Notes: generated by a model from the letters alone, not told the origin. A stretch of 64,000 nucleotides of DNA from Halorutilus salinus (GCF_026242195.1 NZ_RKLV01000003.1:124001-188000), one strand, 5' to 3'. Counted from the stretch's first letter, positions 42,552 through 51,179 are shown. Translations and numbers: made by a program.

Positions 42552-42643
42552 ACGCGAACTCAACGCAGACGGTACAGAGACGTGCTTCGCACGTCTCCTC
42601 GTCGTCCAGGGGCGAAACCGTGGATGTGGAGGTATCGGAATGA
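42548..42643 (+). CDS. 31-codon mini-ORF between rps5 and rpl30, flanked by a 17-bp duplication
   Basis: ATG 42548 overlaps the rps5 stop (ATGA); TGA 42641-42643 overlaps the rpl30 ATG at 42640 (ATGA). Sequence: [20 protein letters not shown] then [11 protein letters not shown]. The last residues repeat the end of S5 (LEVSE) because TGGAGGTATCGGAATGA occurs at both 42535 and 42627, 92 bp apart. A perfect 9-bp hairpin GAGACGTGC-TTC-GCACGTCTC lies at 42577-42597. The insert keeps both reading-frame couplings intact, so it is either selected or very recent. Confidence 0.5.
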   Translation: MNANSTQTVQRRASHVSSSSRGETVDVEVSE

Positions 42644-43098
42644 GCTACGGAATCGTACGCATCCGCGGCGGCGCGGACACGCCCGGCGATGTCGAGGACA
42701 CGCTCGACATGCTCAACATCGGGCAGGTCAACGCCTTCACTGTCGTCGCCGAGGACGACACGTACACGGGTATGGTGCAGAAGGTCAACGACTACGTAGC
42801 GTACGGTCAGCCCGACGCGTCGACCCTCGCCACCCTGCTCGAAAACCGCGGTGAGACTCTCGAAGGCGGCGATGTGGACGACGCCTACGCCTCCGGCAGA
42901 GGATACGAGGACGTCGCCGGACTCGCCGAGGCGGTCGTTGACGGCGAGACGACCCTCCGCGAAGAGGGCGTCAATCCTACGGTACGTCTCCATCCGCCAC
43001 GTAAGGGGCACGACGGAATCAAGCAGAGTTATAAGCAAGGCGGCGTTCTGGGCAACCACGGCGACGGTATAGATGAGCTACTCAGGAGGATGCGATAA
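42640..43098 (+). CDS. rpl30: Ribosomal protein uL30
   Basis: 152 aa, archaeal-length L30: YGIVRIRGGADTPGDVEDTL, MLNIGQVNAFTVVAEDDTY and a C-terminal HPPRKGHDGIKQSYKQGGVL. Preceded by the mini-ORF with its duplicated ribosome site. Shares its last base with the ATG of rpl15. Confidence 0.96.
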   Translation: MSYGIVRIRGGADTPGDVEDTLDMLNIGQVNAFTVVAEDDTYTGMVQKVNDYVAYGQPDASTLATLLENRGETLEGGDVDDAYASGRGYEDVAGLAEAVVDGETTLREEGVNPTVRLHPPRKGHDGIKQSYKQGGVLGNHGDGIDELLRRMR

Positions 43099-43544
43099 TG
43101 TCACGTGACTCGAAGAAACGCGGACGCGGTTCGCGGACGCACGGCGGCGGTACGCAGAAGAACAGACGCGGCGCAGGACACCGCGGCGGGCGCGGCGACG
43201 CGGGAAGGAAGAAGCACGAGGCGAAGAACCATCCGGAGTTAGGAAAGACGGGGTTCAAACGCCCGCAGAAGGTCGTCGACGATGTGGATGTATCGAACGT
43301 TGGTGACATAGACCGGAGTATCGAGACACTCGTCGAGCGCGGCGTCGCGGAGGAGACCGACGACGGATACACCGTCGACGCGTCCGCCCTCGGCGTCGAC
43401 AAGGTTCTCGGAAGCGGACAGGTGCGTAACACGCTCACCGTCCACGCCGACGACTTCTCCGACTCGGCTGTCGAGAAGATAGAGTCGGCGGGCGGCGAGG
43501 TCGTCGTGACCTCCGACGAGGACGAGACAGAGGAAGAAGAGTAG
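43098..43544 (+). CDS. rpl15: Ribosomal protein uL15
   Basis: 148 aa. Basic, Gly-rich N-terminus (RGSRTHGGGTQKNRRGAGHR), then the globular L15 domain ending with ADDFSDSAVEKIESAGGEVV and an acidic tail (TSDEDETEEEE). 19 bases before secY. Confidence 0.96.
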   Translation: MSRDSKKRGRGSRTHGGGTQKNRRGAGHRGGRGDAGRKKHEAKNHPELGKTGFKRPQKVVDDVDVSNVGDIDRSIETLVERGVAEETDDGYTVDASALGVDKVLGSGQVRNTLTVHADDFSDSAVEKIESAGGEVVVTSDEDETEEEE

Positions 43545-43563
43545 AACAAGGGACGGAACAGGA

Positions 43564-45036
43564 ATGGGCATAATAAACGTACTCGAACCCGTCATCGTCC
43601 GGATGCCGAGCGTCAAGCGTCCGAAGAAACACGTACCTTTTAGGAAGAAGCTGTACTGGACGCTCGGTGTTCTGGTGCTGTACTTCGCGCTCACGAACGT
43701 CACGCTGTACGGCGTTAACGTACAGGGCGACCTTTTCGGACAGTTCCGATCCGTCCTCGCCGGCGCGCAAGGCTCGATACTACATCTCGGTATCGGACCT
43801 ATCGTCACGGCGAGTATCGTTCTCCAGCTACTCGACGGCTCCGACATGCTCCCTATCGATACCAACGAGCCACGGGGTCAGGCGCTCTACCAGGGGCTTC
43901 AGAAGCTACTCGTCGTTATAATGGCTGTACTGACAGCCGCGCCGATGGTAGCGAGCGGCTTCCTTCAGCCCGCGACAGGTATGGGTCTACCGCCTAACAT
44001 AATGGCGTTCGTCGTCTTCCTTCAGGTCGCACTCGGCGGCGTACTCATACTGTACCTCGACGAGATAATCTCACAGTGGGGCGTCGGCTCCGGCGTCGGT
44101 CTGTTCATAATTGCGGGTATATCACAGCAGATAATCGGCGGTCTGTTCGACTGGAGCATGACGGGCGGTGCCGCGGGTATAGCCGACCTTTCGACGGGTC
44201 TCCTGTTCCGTTGGTACCAGATATTCTCCGGAGGATACGACCCCGGCTTCGCTCTGACGAGCGGTGACGGCTTCTGGTTCCTGATGACGTACGGCGGGCA
44301 GATACTGTTCGTACTGACGACCATACTGATCTTCGCCGTCGTCGTCTACGCCGAGTCCGTCCGTGTTGAGGTTCCTCTCTCGCACTCACGCGTCAAAGGC
44401 GCACGCGGACGTTACCCCGTGAAGCTCATCTACGCGAGCGTCCTACCCCTGATCTTCGTCCGCGCTATACAGGCGAACATCCAGATGGTGGGACAGATAG
44501 TCTACTCACAGGGGTTCCAGCCCGCTTGGTTCGCCGTCTACGAACAGGGGCAGGCGACCTCAGGTCTTATGTACTACCTGACACCCATAAACAGCCCGTA
44601 CGACTGGATGTGGTTCCTGCCTATCGGACCCGATCAGGCTACGTGGCAGATACTCCTGCGTCTCGGTATCGACTTCCTCGTTCTCACCATCGGCGGCGCT
44701 ATCTTCGCCGTCTTCTGGGTCGAGACCGCCGACATGGGTCCCGACTCGGTCGCGCAGAACATACAGCAGTCGGGGATGCAGATACCCGGGTTCAGGCAGA
44801 ACCCCGCGGTGGTCGAGAAGGTGATGGATCGTTACATACCCCAGATTACGGTGATGAGCGGTATACTCCTCGGCGTCCTCGCCGTACTCGCAAACGTCCT
44901 CGGAACCATCGGAAACGTGACGGGTCTGGGTCTCCTCCTAACCGTCTCTATCACGTACAAGATATACGAGGAGATCGCGGAGGAGCAGATGATGGAGATG
45001 CATCCGATGATGAGAAAGGTCTTCGGCGACGAGTAA
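43564..45036 (+). CDS. secY: Preprotein translocase subunit SecY
   Basis: 490 aa, ten membrane helices of the Sec61alpha/SecY channel. The plug-forming region after helix 1 (TLYGVNVQGDLFGQFRS), the pore-ring helix 2 (ILHLGIGPIVTASIVLQLLD) and the cytosolic loop with VEVPLSHSRVKGARGRYPVK that contacts the ribosome are visible. Carries secreted and membrane proteins across the cell membrane. Last gene of the ribosomal operon; adk, which often follows, is absent and a GNAT gene follows three bases later. Confidence 0.97.
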   Translation: MGIINVLEPVIVRMPSVKRPKKHVPFRKKLYWTLGVLVLYFALTNVTLYGVNVQGDLFGQFRSVLAGAQGSILHLGIGPIVTASIVLQLLDGSDMLPIDTNEPRGQALYQGLQKLLVVIMAVLTAAPMVASGFLQPATGMGLPPNIMAFVVFLQVALGGVLILYLDEIISQWGVGSGVGLFIIAGISQQIIGGLFDWSMTGGAAGIADLSTGLLFRWYQIFSGGYDPGFALTSGDGFWFLMTYGGQILFVLTTILIFAVVVYAESVRVEVPLSHSRVKGARGRYPVKLIYASVLPLIFVRAIQANIQMVGQIVYSQGFQPAWFAVYEQGQATSGLMYYLTPINSPYDWMWFLPIGPDQATWQILLRLGIDFLVLTIGGAIFAVFWVETADMGPDSVAQNIQQSGMQIPGFRQNPAVVEKVMDRYIPQITVMSGILLGVLAVLANVLGTIGNVTGLGLLLTVSITYKIYEEIAEEQMMEMHPMMRKVFGDE

Positions 45037-45039
45037 CGT

Positions 45040-45549
45040 GTGTCGATCGAACACGAGGTCGTAGGCTGGTCGGACGCGACTCTCGAACTCGACGACACCG
45101 ACTTCGCGTACGCGGGCAAGTTCCGTCTTCCGTCCGGAAAGGCGGTAACGCGCGACACTGACACGGGCGATACGGTCGCTGTCCTCTCGTTCTCGCCCGA
45201 CCGCGCCGACCCCGACGGCGTGCGCGTCCGTTACTTCACCGCACGCGACGACCTACGCGGCGAAGGTATCGGCTCTTCGCTCCTCGGTTTCGCCTCCGAC
45301 CGCCTTCTCGAACGTTACGGTACCGTCCGTATCTCCGTCAACAACCCGTACGCGTACGAGGCGGCGCACAAAGCCGGCTTCGTCTGGACGGGCGATACCG
45401 CCGGACTTGCCGAACTCGTCCTGCGTAAGCCCGCCGAAGACACCGATACCGGCACGGACGAGAGGTACGTCGAAGGTCTGCGCCGGTTCGCCGACCGCGA
45501 CCTGACCGACGGTGAAGAGGGCTTCGTCCGGCGTAAGCTACGTGACTAA
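45040..45549 (+). CDS. GNAT-family N-acetyltransferase
   Basis: 169 aa from GTG 45040 (VSIEHEVVGWSDATLELDDT). GNAT fold with acetyl-CoA motif DDLRGEGIGSSLLGFASDRL (R/Q-x-x-G-x-G/A type) and a C-terminal strand-helix NNPYAYEAAHKAGFVWTGDT. A charged C-terminal extension of about 30 residues follows. Substrate unknown. It starts three bases after secY, so it probably shares the ribosomal operon transcript. Confidence 0.85.
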   Translation: MSIEHEVVGWSDATLELDDTDFAYAGKFRLPSGKAVTRDTDTGDTVAVLSFSPDRADPDGVRVRYFTARDDLRGEGIGSSLLGFASDRLLERYGTVRISVNNPYAYEAAHKAGFVWTGDTAGLAELVLRKPAEDTDTGTDERYVEGLRRFADRDLTDGEEGFVRRKLRD

Positions 45550-45605
45550 CCTCGGTACAGTCCGCAAACGTTTTAGAACACGCCGCCTCAGTAAGAACGC
45601 GGACG

Positions 45606-45680
45606 GGGTCCATAGCTCAGTCCGGTTAGAGCGCTCGGCTCATAACCGAGTGGTCACCGGTTCAAATCCGGTTGGACCCA
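45606..45680 (+). tRNA. tRNA-Met (CAT); tRNA-Ile2 with modified C34 is the alternative
   Basis: 75 nt: acceptor GGGTCCA/TGGACCC, D-stem GCTC/GAGC, anticodon stem CTCGG/CCGAG around CTCATAA (anticodon CAT), T-stem ACCGG/CCGGT with loop TTCAAAT, discriminator A. It lacks the three G-C pairs of initiator tRNA in the anticodon stem, so it is elongator Met or the Ile(CAT) isoacceptor; sequence alone does not settle this. Two extra copies of its 3' end follow. Confidence 0.93.
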
Positions 45681-45868
45681 GAGTGAACGAAGTGAGCGAA
45701 GGAGACAAAGGATTTGGAGCAGGGAACGGAGCCGAACGGCGGAGCGACCGAGGTTCAAATCCGGTTGGACCCATGAGAGAGGAACGCGGTGACGAGCGAA
45801 TAAGGACGGAGGATCTGAACCAGTGAGCGACCGTCGGAGCGACCGAGGTTCAAGTCCGGTTGGACCCA
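45659..45868 (+). repeat. Three-fold array of the tRNA-Met 3' end
   Basis: GGTTCAAATCCGGTTGGACC plus CA occurs at 45659 (inside the tRNA), exactly again at 45752 and with one change at 45847; spacing 93 and 95 bp. Each spacer starts with a GAGTGAACGAAG.GAGCGA-like block, contains an inverted copy of the T-loop (GGATTTGGAGC; GGATCTGAACC) followed by AGTGA or AGGGA, and ends GGAGCGACCGA directly before the copy. The array stops at the J-domain gene. Confidence 0.9.
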
Positions 45869-45911
45869 TACGCGGACAGACGTTTGACGGGTGGATTCGT
45901 CCACCTCTTTT

Positions 45912-47171
45912 TTACGAATCGCCCAGCAGAGCGGCGAAGAGGAGTACCACGAACGCGGAGTAGACAAAGAGCGGGAACATGCCGCCCGTGAGGGTGCGCA
46001 CGAAGCCCTCACCGAACAGACTACCGACAGCATCGACCCCCCAAGTGGTGTCGATGATGAACAGGGCGTATCCGGCGACGACGGTTTTGAGAAATGCCTT
46101 CGTGAAAGCCGCCAGACGGGCGAAGGTCACGTAGTGCAGGAACGATACGACGGGGTCGCGTGATATCTTCATGAAGCTTCCGACGGCGAACCGGACGTGG
46201 GGTACCACGGAGGGGAGACGTCCGGGTACCGAAGCTAACCCTTCGATGACAACCTGTACGACGGGATGCCTGTGTACGTGTTCGGTCTTCGCACCCCTCC
46301 CGGCTGACCCCGTGTTACCCTCCCGTCCCGACGCCGTGGATCGAGCCTCTCTCATCTCACGTATGTAGCCCTCGTAGCCCTCCTTCGCACGTCTCTCGGT
46401 CGAAAACCAGAACTCGGTGCCTTGGTAGTCGCCGTCGGCGTTTATGTAACGTTCGTCGGCTTCGACATCGGTCGTGACGCCCCAACGTCTTCTTTTCTTT
46501 CCTCCGTCCCGTGTACGTCCCTCCTGATAACACAGTCGCCAGAGGCTATCGAGATGCGTCGACATACGTGTACCTCCCCATCTCACGTCGTCGTCCTCAA
46601 AGGAACCCTCGCGTCTGTCCGTCTGTCCGTCCTTCTGTTCTCCCGTCGGCTCGTCAGTACCGTCCCTCTCGGAGCGCCCGTCGCCGTACGCCTCGCGGTA
46701 CGTCGCCCTTGCCGTCTCCTCCGTCCCGAAGTACACGCGGTCGGAAGAAACCGTCCCGTCGGTACCGAGGTACATACTTACCGTACCGTCGACGTGGGGC
46801 GCTGTCTCCGTCTCCGTAAAGACGTACCAGCCTTCTTCGCCCCTGCCGAGGCTCCAGCCGTCGCCGAGGCTCTGAACCGTCTCGTCCTGGTTCCGTCCGT
46901 CGTTTTCTTCGCGTGTCTCCGTTCTGTCCCCGTCCTCCTCGGCGTCCGCGCCTTCCGCTCTCTCTTCTGCGCCCGCCGCCGTTCCTTTCCCTCCGGCGTC
47001 GGTGAGCGCGACCTCGTAAGCCTCCCTGACCCGTTTGAACATCTCGGTGGCGTCGTCCCTGTCGCAGACATCGGGATGGTACTGCTTCGCTTTCTCCCTG
47101 TACGCCTCCTCCACGTCGTCGTCGGAGGCGTCGCGGGGTATTCCGAGGAGTTCGTACGGGTCTTTCGGCAT
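45912..47171 (-). CDS. J-domain (DnaJ-like) protein with C-terminal membrane segments
   Basis: 419 aa from ATG 47171 (MPKDPYELLGIPRDASDDDV). N-terminal J domain with YHPDVCDRDD carrying the HPD motif that stimulates Hsp70 ATPase. A long charged middle (about 75-260) contains two similar beta-rich segments (GWYVFTETETAPHVDGTVSM; QGTEFWFSTERRAKEGYEGY). The C-terminal quarter has two or three membrane helices (TVVAGYALFIIDTTWGVDAV; MFPLFVYSAFVVLLFAALLG). AAAAATAAAA on the minus strand about 26 bp upstream is the TATA box; the open frame beyond is spurious. Probably a membrane-tethered DnaK co-chaperone (inference). Confidence 0.8.
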   Translation of the reverse strand: MPKDPYELLGIPRDASDDDVEEAYREKAKQYHPDVCDRDDATEMFKRVREAYEVALTDAGGKGTAAGAEERAEGADAEEDGDRTETREENDGRNQDETVQSLGDGWSLGRGEEGWYVFTETETAPHVDGTVSMYLGTDGTVSSDRVYFGTEETARATYREAYGDGRSERDGTDEPTGEQKDGQTDRREGSFEDDDVRWGGTRMSTHLDSLWRLCYQEGRTRDGGKKRRRWGVTTDVEADERYINADGDYQGTEFWFSTERRAKEGYEGYIREMREARSTASGREGNTGSAGRGAKTEHVHRHPVVQVVIEGLASVPGRLPSVVPHVRFAVGSFMKISRDPVVSFLHYVTFARLAAFTKAFLKTVVAGYALFIIDTTWGVDAVGSLFGEGFVRTLTGGMFPLFVYSAFVVLLFAALLGDS

Positions 47172-47264
47172 CCGTTCGGTGTATAGGTACGCACGCGTTT
47201 TATTTTTACCGTCGTGCGCCGCGTATCCGCGGTTATATGTTACACCGGCGGCTACGCCGTAGGG

Positions 47265-47822
47265 ATGCCAGAGACACACGGTGCGGTCGCCGTCCTCGTC
47301 ATCCTTCTTCTCATCACGTCGGGATGTATCGGTGCCGGTGGTAGCCCACGGAACGGTACGGAACCACCGAACGGTTCGGACACCGAAGGAGGCGAAGACG
47401 TGACCGTACCCGAGGTCGACGCACCGGAGCCGTACACCGACGCGACCGCCGGCTTCGTTATCGATGGTGAGGTTCGCGGCGCTATCGGTGTCGAGATAGC
47501 CGAGACGCGGCGTGAACGTGCGGTCGGTCTGATGGAACGTGACTCCCTTCCCGACGGTACGGGCATGCTTTTCGTCTACGGCTCCGCCGCTCCTCGCTCG
47601 TTCTGGATGAAGAACACGCTCGTCCCTCTCGACATAGTCTTCGTCGGTTCCGATATGCGTGTCCTCAACATCGAACACGCCTCACCCGAATCCGGTGTTC
47701 CCGAAGACGAACTCAACCGTTACGGAAGCGACGGAACGGCGCAGTACGTCGTTGAGGCTGAGCGCGGCTACGCCAACGAGACGGGTCTGTCGCCGGGTGA
47801 CGAACTCATCGTTAGCCGTTGA
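47265..47822 (+). CDS. DUF192-family lipoprotein
   Basis: 185 aa from ATG 47265. Signal peptide MPETHGAVAVLVILLLITSG with lipobox TSGC (lipid-anchored Cys at residue 21), a Gly/Asn/Pro linker (residues 22-60), then the DUF192 domain: TRRERAVGLMERDSLPDGTG, MLFVYGSAAPRSFWMKNTLV, PLDIVFVGSDMRVLNIEHAS. DUF192 proteins are small extracytosolic beta-proteins of unknown function, common in haloarchaea. Divergent from the J-domain gene. Confidence 0.88.
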   Translation: MPETHGAVAVLVILLLITSGCIGAGGSPRNGTEPPNGSDTEGGEDVTVPEVDAPEPYTDATAGFVIDGEVRGAIGVEIAETRRERAVGLMERDSLPDGTGMLFVYGSAAPRSFWMKNTLVPLDIVFVGSDMRVLNIEHASPESGVPEDELNRYGSDGTAQYVVEAERGYANETGLSPGDELIVSR

Positions 47823-47880
47823 GACAGAGCGGTGTATCCTCTACCCTGAAACCCGATTTAGTCCCCTTCTTCGCTCGATT

Positions 47881-48292
47881 ATGGCATCGCTGAGAGGATG
47901 GCGACGGTAGCCACAGCGATGAACTCGGATTTGGAGACGTACCGATCCGTCTCCTCCGGATGGCTATGCACAAACAAAAGACGGTTATCGAAAGCCTTCT
48001 TCATCGGTGGGAGACCGTCCAACCACTCAAGGTGTTCGTAAGACAATTCATCATACGCGTGCTCCAAGCCCGCCTGTGCCATCTCGTTGTGCCAGTACTC
48101 TTCGGTGGACCCTACCTCACTCGTGGTTGCCCTGTAGCACGATGTCACAGTCCTCTCTGACTCGTTCTACACACTCTGCAGGGTGTGGTTCCCACTACAT
48201 CCCCTACACACACCAAGCTGTCTGCCCTCGGCATGTCATCAAGTACCGCTTCGAGTGCCGGTAGGTTAGCGTGAATATCGGATATTATCTAA
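47881..48292 (-). pseudogene. Decayed calcineurin-like metallophosphoesterase
   Basis: Reading leftward from about 48292, the frame encodes IISDIHANLPALEAVLDDMP and LVCVGDVVG, the D-x-H and GDxxG metal motifs of YfcE/MJ0936-type phosphoesterases. Near 48196 the frame shifts; the next frame gives CVERVREDCDIVLQGNHE-stop (third motif GNHE). A third frame continues LEHAYDELSYEHLEWLDGLP, FDNRLLFVHSHPEE. Two frameshifts and loss of the C-terminus mark it as dead. The following DNA is mobile-element debris, which may have truncated it. Confidence 0.75.
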
Positions 48293-48359
48293 AATCAAGG
48301 GCAAGACCCTTTCCTCAAGGAGCGAGCGGAGCGAGTGAGTAGGGGGGATACGCCCGACA

Positions 48360-48680
<321 letters not shown>

Positions 48681-48769
48681 TTCACTTCTTCGACGGTAAC
48701 GGTTGACGAGTACCAGAGACAGGGAACGGTCTCAACTGTACTTTGGTTAAAGTAATGAAAAGATAGAAC

Positions 48770-49363
48770 TCAGCCCTCGAGGTACTCCTCGTATACTGCT
48801 TCGATTAACTCCTTGACATCGTCCCAGTAACGTAGACGACCTGTTTTCTCGAAATCGTAGAAGAAACCCTCAGTCATCCATCCATATTCGATTTTGTCCC
48901 CGTCCAAATCGGACTCCCGGACGAACACACGGGACTTTTCTAAGTACTCTTCTGACATCAGGGTCAGTTCGTGCGTTTCACCGCCGTACTCACGCTCGAA
49001 AACACCGACCAAGTGGTCGGAGTAATCCGCGACGAGCTTGAACTTGTACCTCGAAAGCTCCGGTCTATCTTCCTTCAGTTCTACTTCTTCGAGCAGAAAC
49101 GCGTGCGTACCCTCAGGCGTACCGAGAACTTCGGATATCTTCTCAAGACGTTCCTTCTCGCTGCTTTCCTCGTCGTAACTCCCCAAAACAAGGTAGGACT
49201 CATACTCCAGGACCGGAATCAACTCCCAGGTGTCTTCCTCCACTACAAACTCCCGAACCTCTCTGAGAAGATCTGTCGCCTCCTGCGGAGGTATCCCGTC
49301 GGGTACGTGCCCTAGAAGGCGTTCCCGAACTTTGTCTATATCCGGATCCTTGTCTTCAGCCAC
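48770..49363 (-). CDS. Unknown acidic protein
   Basis: 197 aa, highly acidic, no membrane segment. An N-terminal helical region (DKVRERLLGHVPDGIPPQEA, TDLLREVREFVVEEDTWELI) is followed by an alpha/beta part with several beta strands (SRYKFKLVADYSDHLVGVFE, THELTLMSEEYLEKSRVFVR) and a C-terminal helix (DDVKELIEAVYEEYLEG). I do not recognise the family. It lies in a lower-GC accessory stretch beside mobile-element debris and is divergent from a winged-helix gene, so it may be part of a transferred defence or toxin-antitoxin-like cassette; that is speculation. Confidence 0.65.
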   Translation of the reverse strand: MAEDKDPDIDKVRERLLGHVPDGIPPQEATDLLREVREFVVEEDTWELIPVLEYESYLVLGSYDEESSEKERLEKISEVLGTPEGTHAFLLEEVELKEDRPELSRYKFKLVADYSDHLVGVFEREYGGETHELTLMSEEYLEKSRVFVRESDLDGDKIEYGWMTEGFFYDFEKTGRLRYWDDVKELIEAVYEEYLEG

Positions 49364-49495
49364 GTCAAGTCAATCTCTTGCGGATCAGATAACTATTTCC
49401 AAACCAGTTCCGAAGTCGAATTCTATCCCTAGTTCAACCTAGACCAATTCGGTCACTGTCGAAATAGTTAAACGGCTACGTAACTTACCTAGTGT

Positions 49496-49897
49496 ATGGC
49501 TCAGATACACGGCGGTATGGCGGAAAAGAGAAAACGCCTGCAGGTAGTCCTCCAGGAAACGAGGTACGTCATCCTCCAGTACGTTATAGGGCACCCGAAG
49601 GAGTCGATAACCCTTGAAGAGCTGGACCATCTCATTCCGGACGTATCCAGAAGCACGATACACAGCCACCTTGATCGACTTGTAGAAGCCGACGTGCTCG
49701 AGAAGCAGGAACTCCCGTCCGAAAGTAGACAGAGGGACTTACCACACGTATTCTACCAACTTTCCGACGACGGCGAAGAGTTTCTGGAGGAGCACGGCTT
49801 ACTCGAGAGCGAAGAAACCCTGAAAGAGTTCTACGACAAGATAGAAAAAGGCGAAAAGGCAGAGAAGTACGAGAGGGCTCCGCGTCCCTCGGAGTGA
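49496..49897 (+). CDS. Winged-helix transcriptional regulator
   Basis: 133 aa. Helix-turn-helix at about residues 15-75: RYVILQYVIGHPKESITLEE, DVSRSTIHSHLDRLVEADVL, then a wing strand HVFYQLSDDGEEFLEEHGLL. This resembles haloarchaeal ArsR/PadR-like DNA-binding proteins. The C-terminal helix is charged (EETLKEFYDKIEKGEKAEKY). A start at ATG 49517 (residue 8) is also possible. The stop overlaps the next gene's GTG by four bases, so the pair is an operon and the regulator probably controls or partners the 225-aa protein. Confidence 0.75.
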   Translation: MAQIHGGMAEKRKRLQVVLQETRYVILQYVIGHPKESITLEELDHLIPDVSRSTIHSHLDRLVEADVLEKQELPSESRQRDLPHVFYQLSDDGEEFLEEHGLLESEETLKEFYDKIEKGEKAEKYERAPRPSE

Positions 49898-50571
49898 GCC
49901 GGAATACTACGAAAACAATGACGGAGAGCAAACGGTTAGACGAGAGGGAAGCCCGCCGGTTCCTGGAGTTACTCGAAAAGGTCGAAGAGGACATGGAACA
50001 GGCAGCCTACGGAGAGACCACGGATAGTTTCGACGACAAGTCTGAGTATGAATCGTACGAGGAGAAATGGGGTGCTCCGCGGGGTCAGATATCTGTCGAA
50101 GAGGCGCGCGGCAAGATTCGGAAGTTCGTTGAACACGCCTACTTGCAAGACGACGAGAACCCCGATGTCAGAATAGACGACGAAATCGAGGATAAGGTTG
50201 CCAATGTTGCTGAGGAGGCTGGGATGGCTGAAGACCGTGAGGAGGCGCTGGAAGAAGTACGCAGAGGTATCGCTGAGAACATCGAAGACGCGGAGCCGAT
50301 GCTTCAGTCGCCGTTGGAGAAGGACGAGATTGAGAGTATCGAATCCGAAGAACTACGCGCTCTGGCTTGGGACCTGGATGCGGTAGCGAAAGCATACAAC
50401 TACGCTACTGATCCCACGCTCCCGGATATTACACGCGAAGACGGTGACACATGGATCACCAACAAGGAAGAAATAAGGCTCAACGAAGCGGGTTCTTTGC
50501 TGAAGGAGGTCTACAGCCGTATTTACGGTCGTGTCGGTGAGGATTTGGAGGGCTACTCTACGGAGGAGTAG
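49894..50571 (+). CDS. Unknown acidic helical protein coupled to a winged-helix regulator
   Basis: 225 aa from GTG 49894 (overlap with upstream stop) or 217 aa from ATG 49918 (MTESKRLDEREARRFLELLE). Largely alpha-helical and acidic: EEARGKIRKFVEHAYLQDDE, EDREEALEEVRRGIAENIED, LRALAWDLDAVAKAYNYATD, NEAGSLLKEVYSRIYGRVGE. No membrane segment, no recognised motif. The operon arrangement with a small DNA-binding protein in a mobile stretch resembles antitoxin/toxin or phage-derived modules, but nothing in the sequence proves it. Confidence 0.65.
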   Translation: MSRNTTKTMTESKRLDEREARRFLELLEKVEEDMEQAAYGETTDSFDDKSEYESYEEKWGAPRGQISVEEARGKIRKFVEHAYLQDDENPDVRIDDEIEDKVANVAEEAGMAEDREEALEEVRRGIAENIEDAEPMLQSPLEKDEIESIESEELRALAWDLDAVAKAYNYATDPTLPDITREDGDTWITNKEEIRLNEAGSLLKEVYSRIYGRVGEDLEGYSTEE

Positions 50572-50633
50572 GAGTATTATCCCGTCGTCAAAAGATATAT
50601 CCCGCCTGAATACGTAAGTAGAGTATAAACGAC

Positions 50634-51179
50634 ATGGGGTCACCACGGAAAGCACCTGAAGAGGAAACCTCTCCTGATTTCGGAGACTGGGAAGATCCAT
50701 CGGCAGTCATCTCCGGCGAGCGTACACGTGATGATTTCCTAGACGTGGCTCTACAGCTTCGCGAGCCTGCTTCTATATCCGAGATAGCCGAAAGGGCAGG
50801 TAGGGGAGAGGACTCCGCCCGCGAGTATATGCGTTTCTTCGCTGAACTCGGTGTCGTTGAGCGAGTGACCGAAGGTCCTGAACAGTACCGCGTCGATAGG
50901 GGCTACCTCCGGTGGCGCAGAGTCCGACGCGTCAAGCAACAGTATTCTCCTGACAAGATAGCTAAGATGCTCTCTGAGTCTACCAACACGATAGACGAAT
51001 ACCGGGAAGAGTTCGGCGTCGATTCGCCTCGACGGGTGTCTGTAGCCGAGTACGCCGAGGAGAGCGGCATGGATGTCGAAGAAGTCTGGCGTAGGGTTTC
51101 AAAATGGAAGACGGAGGTGAACCGTCGTAGAATCCTTGACGAGGCGTTGAAGACGGCTGAAGAAAAGGCCGTCGCGTGA
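50634..51179 (+). CDS. HTH antitoxin-like regulator (DUF7342 type)
   Basis: 181 aa. Winged-helix module at about residues 30-95: RDDFLDVALQLREPASISEI, AERAGRGEDSAREYMRFFAE, LGVVERVTEGPEQYRVDRGY, followed by LRWRRVRRVKQQYSPDKIAK and a second helical region (VAEYAEESGMDVEEVWRRVS). This matches my memory of the haloarchaeal DUF7342 family, found directly upstream of DUF6516/TumE-like genes. The stop overlaps the ATG of the downstream toxin-like gene. Probably the antitoxin and autoregulator of the pair. Confidence 0.65.
   Translation: MGSPRKAPEEETSPDFGDWEDPSAVISGERTRDDFLDVALQLREPASISEIAERAGRGEDSAREYMRFFAELGVVERVTEGPEQYRVDRGYLRWRRVRRVKQQYSPDKIAKMLSESTNTIDEYREEFGVDSPRRVSVAEYAEESGMDVEEVWRRVSKWKTEVNRRRILDEALKTAEEKAVA

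Noticed and set aside
45659-45868. CRISPR array
   Set aside because: Only three repeats, each identical to the 3' end of the adjacent tRNA, with 71-73-nt related spacers; no cas genes. No CRISPR array found anywhere in the window.
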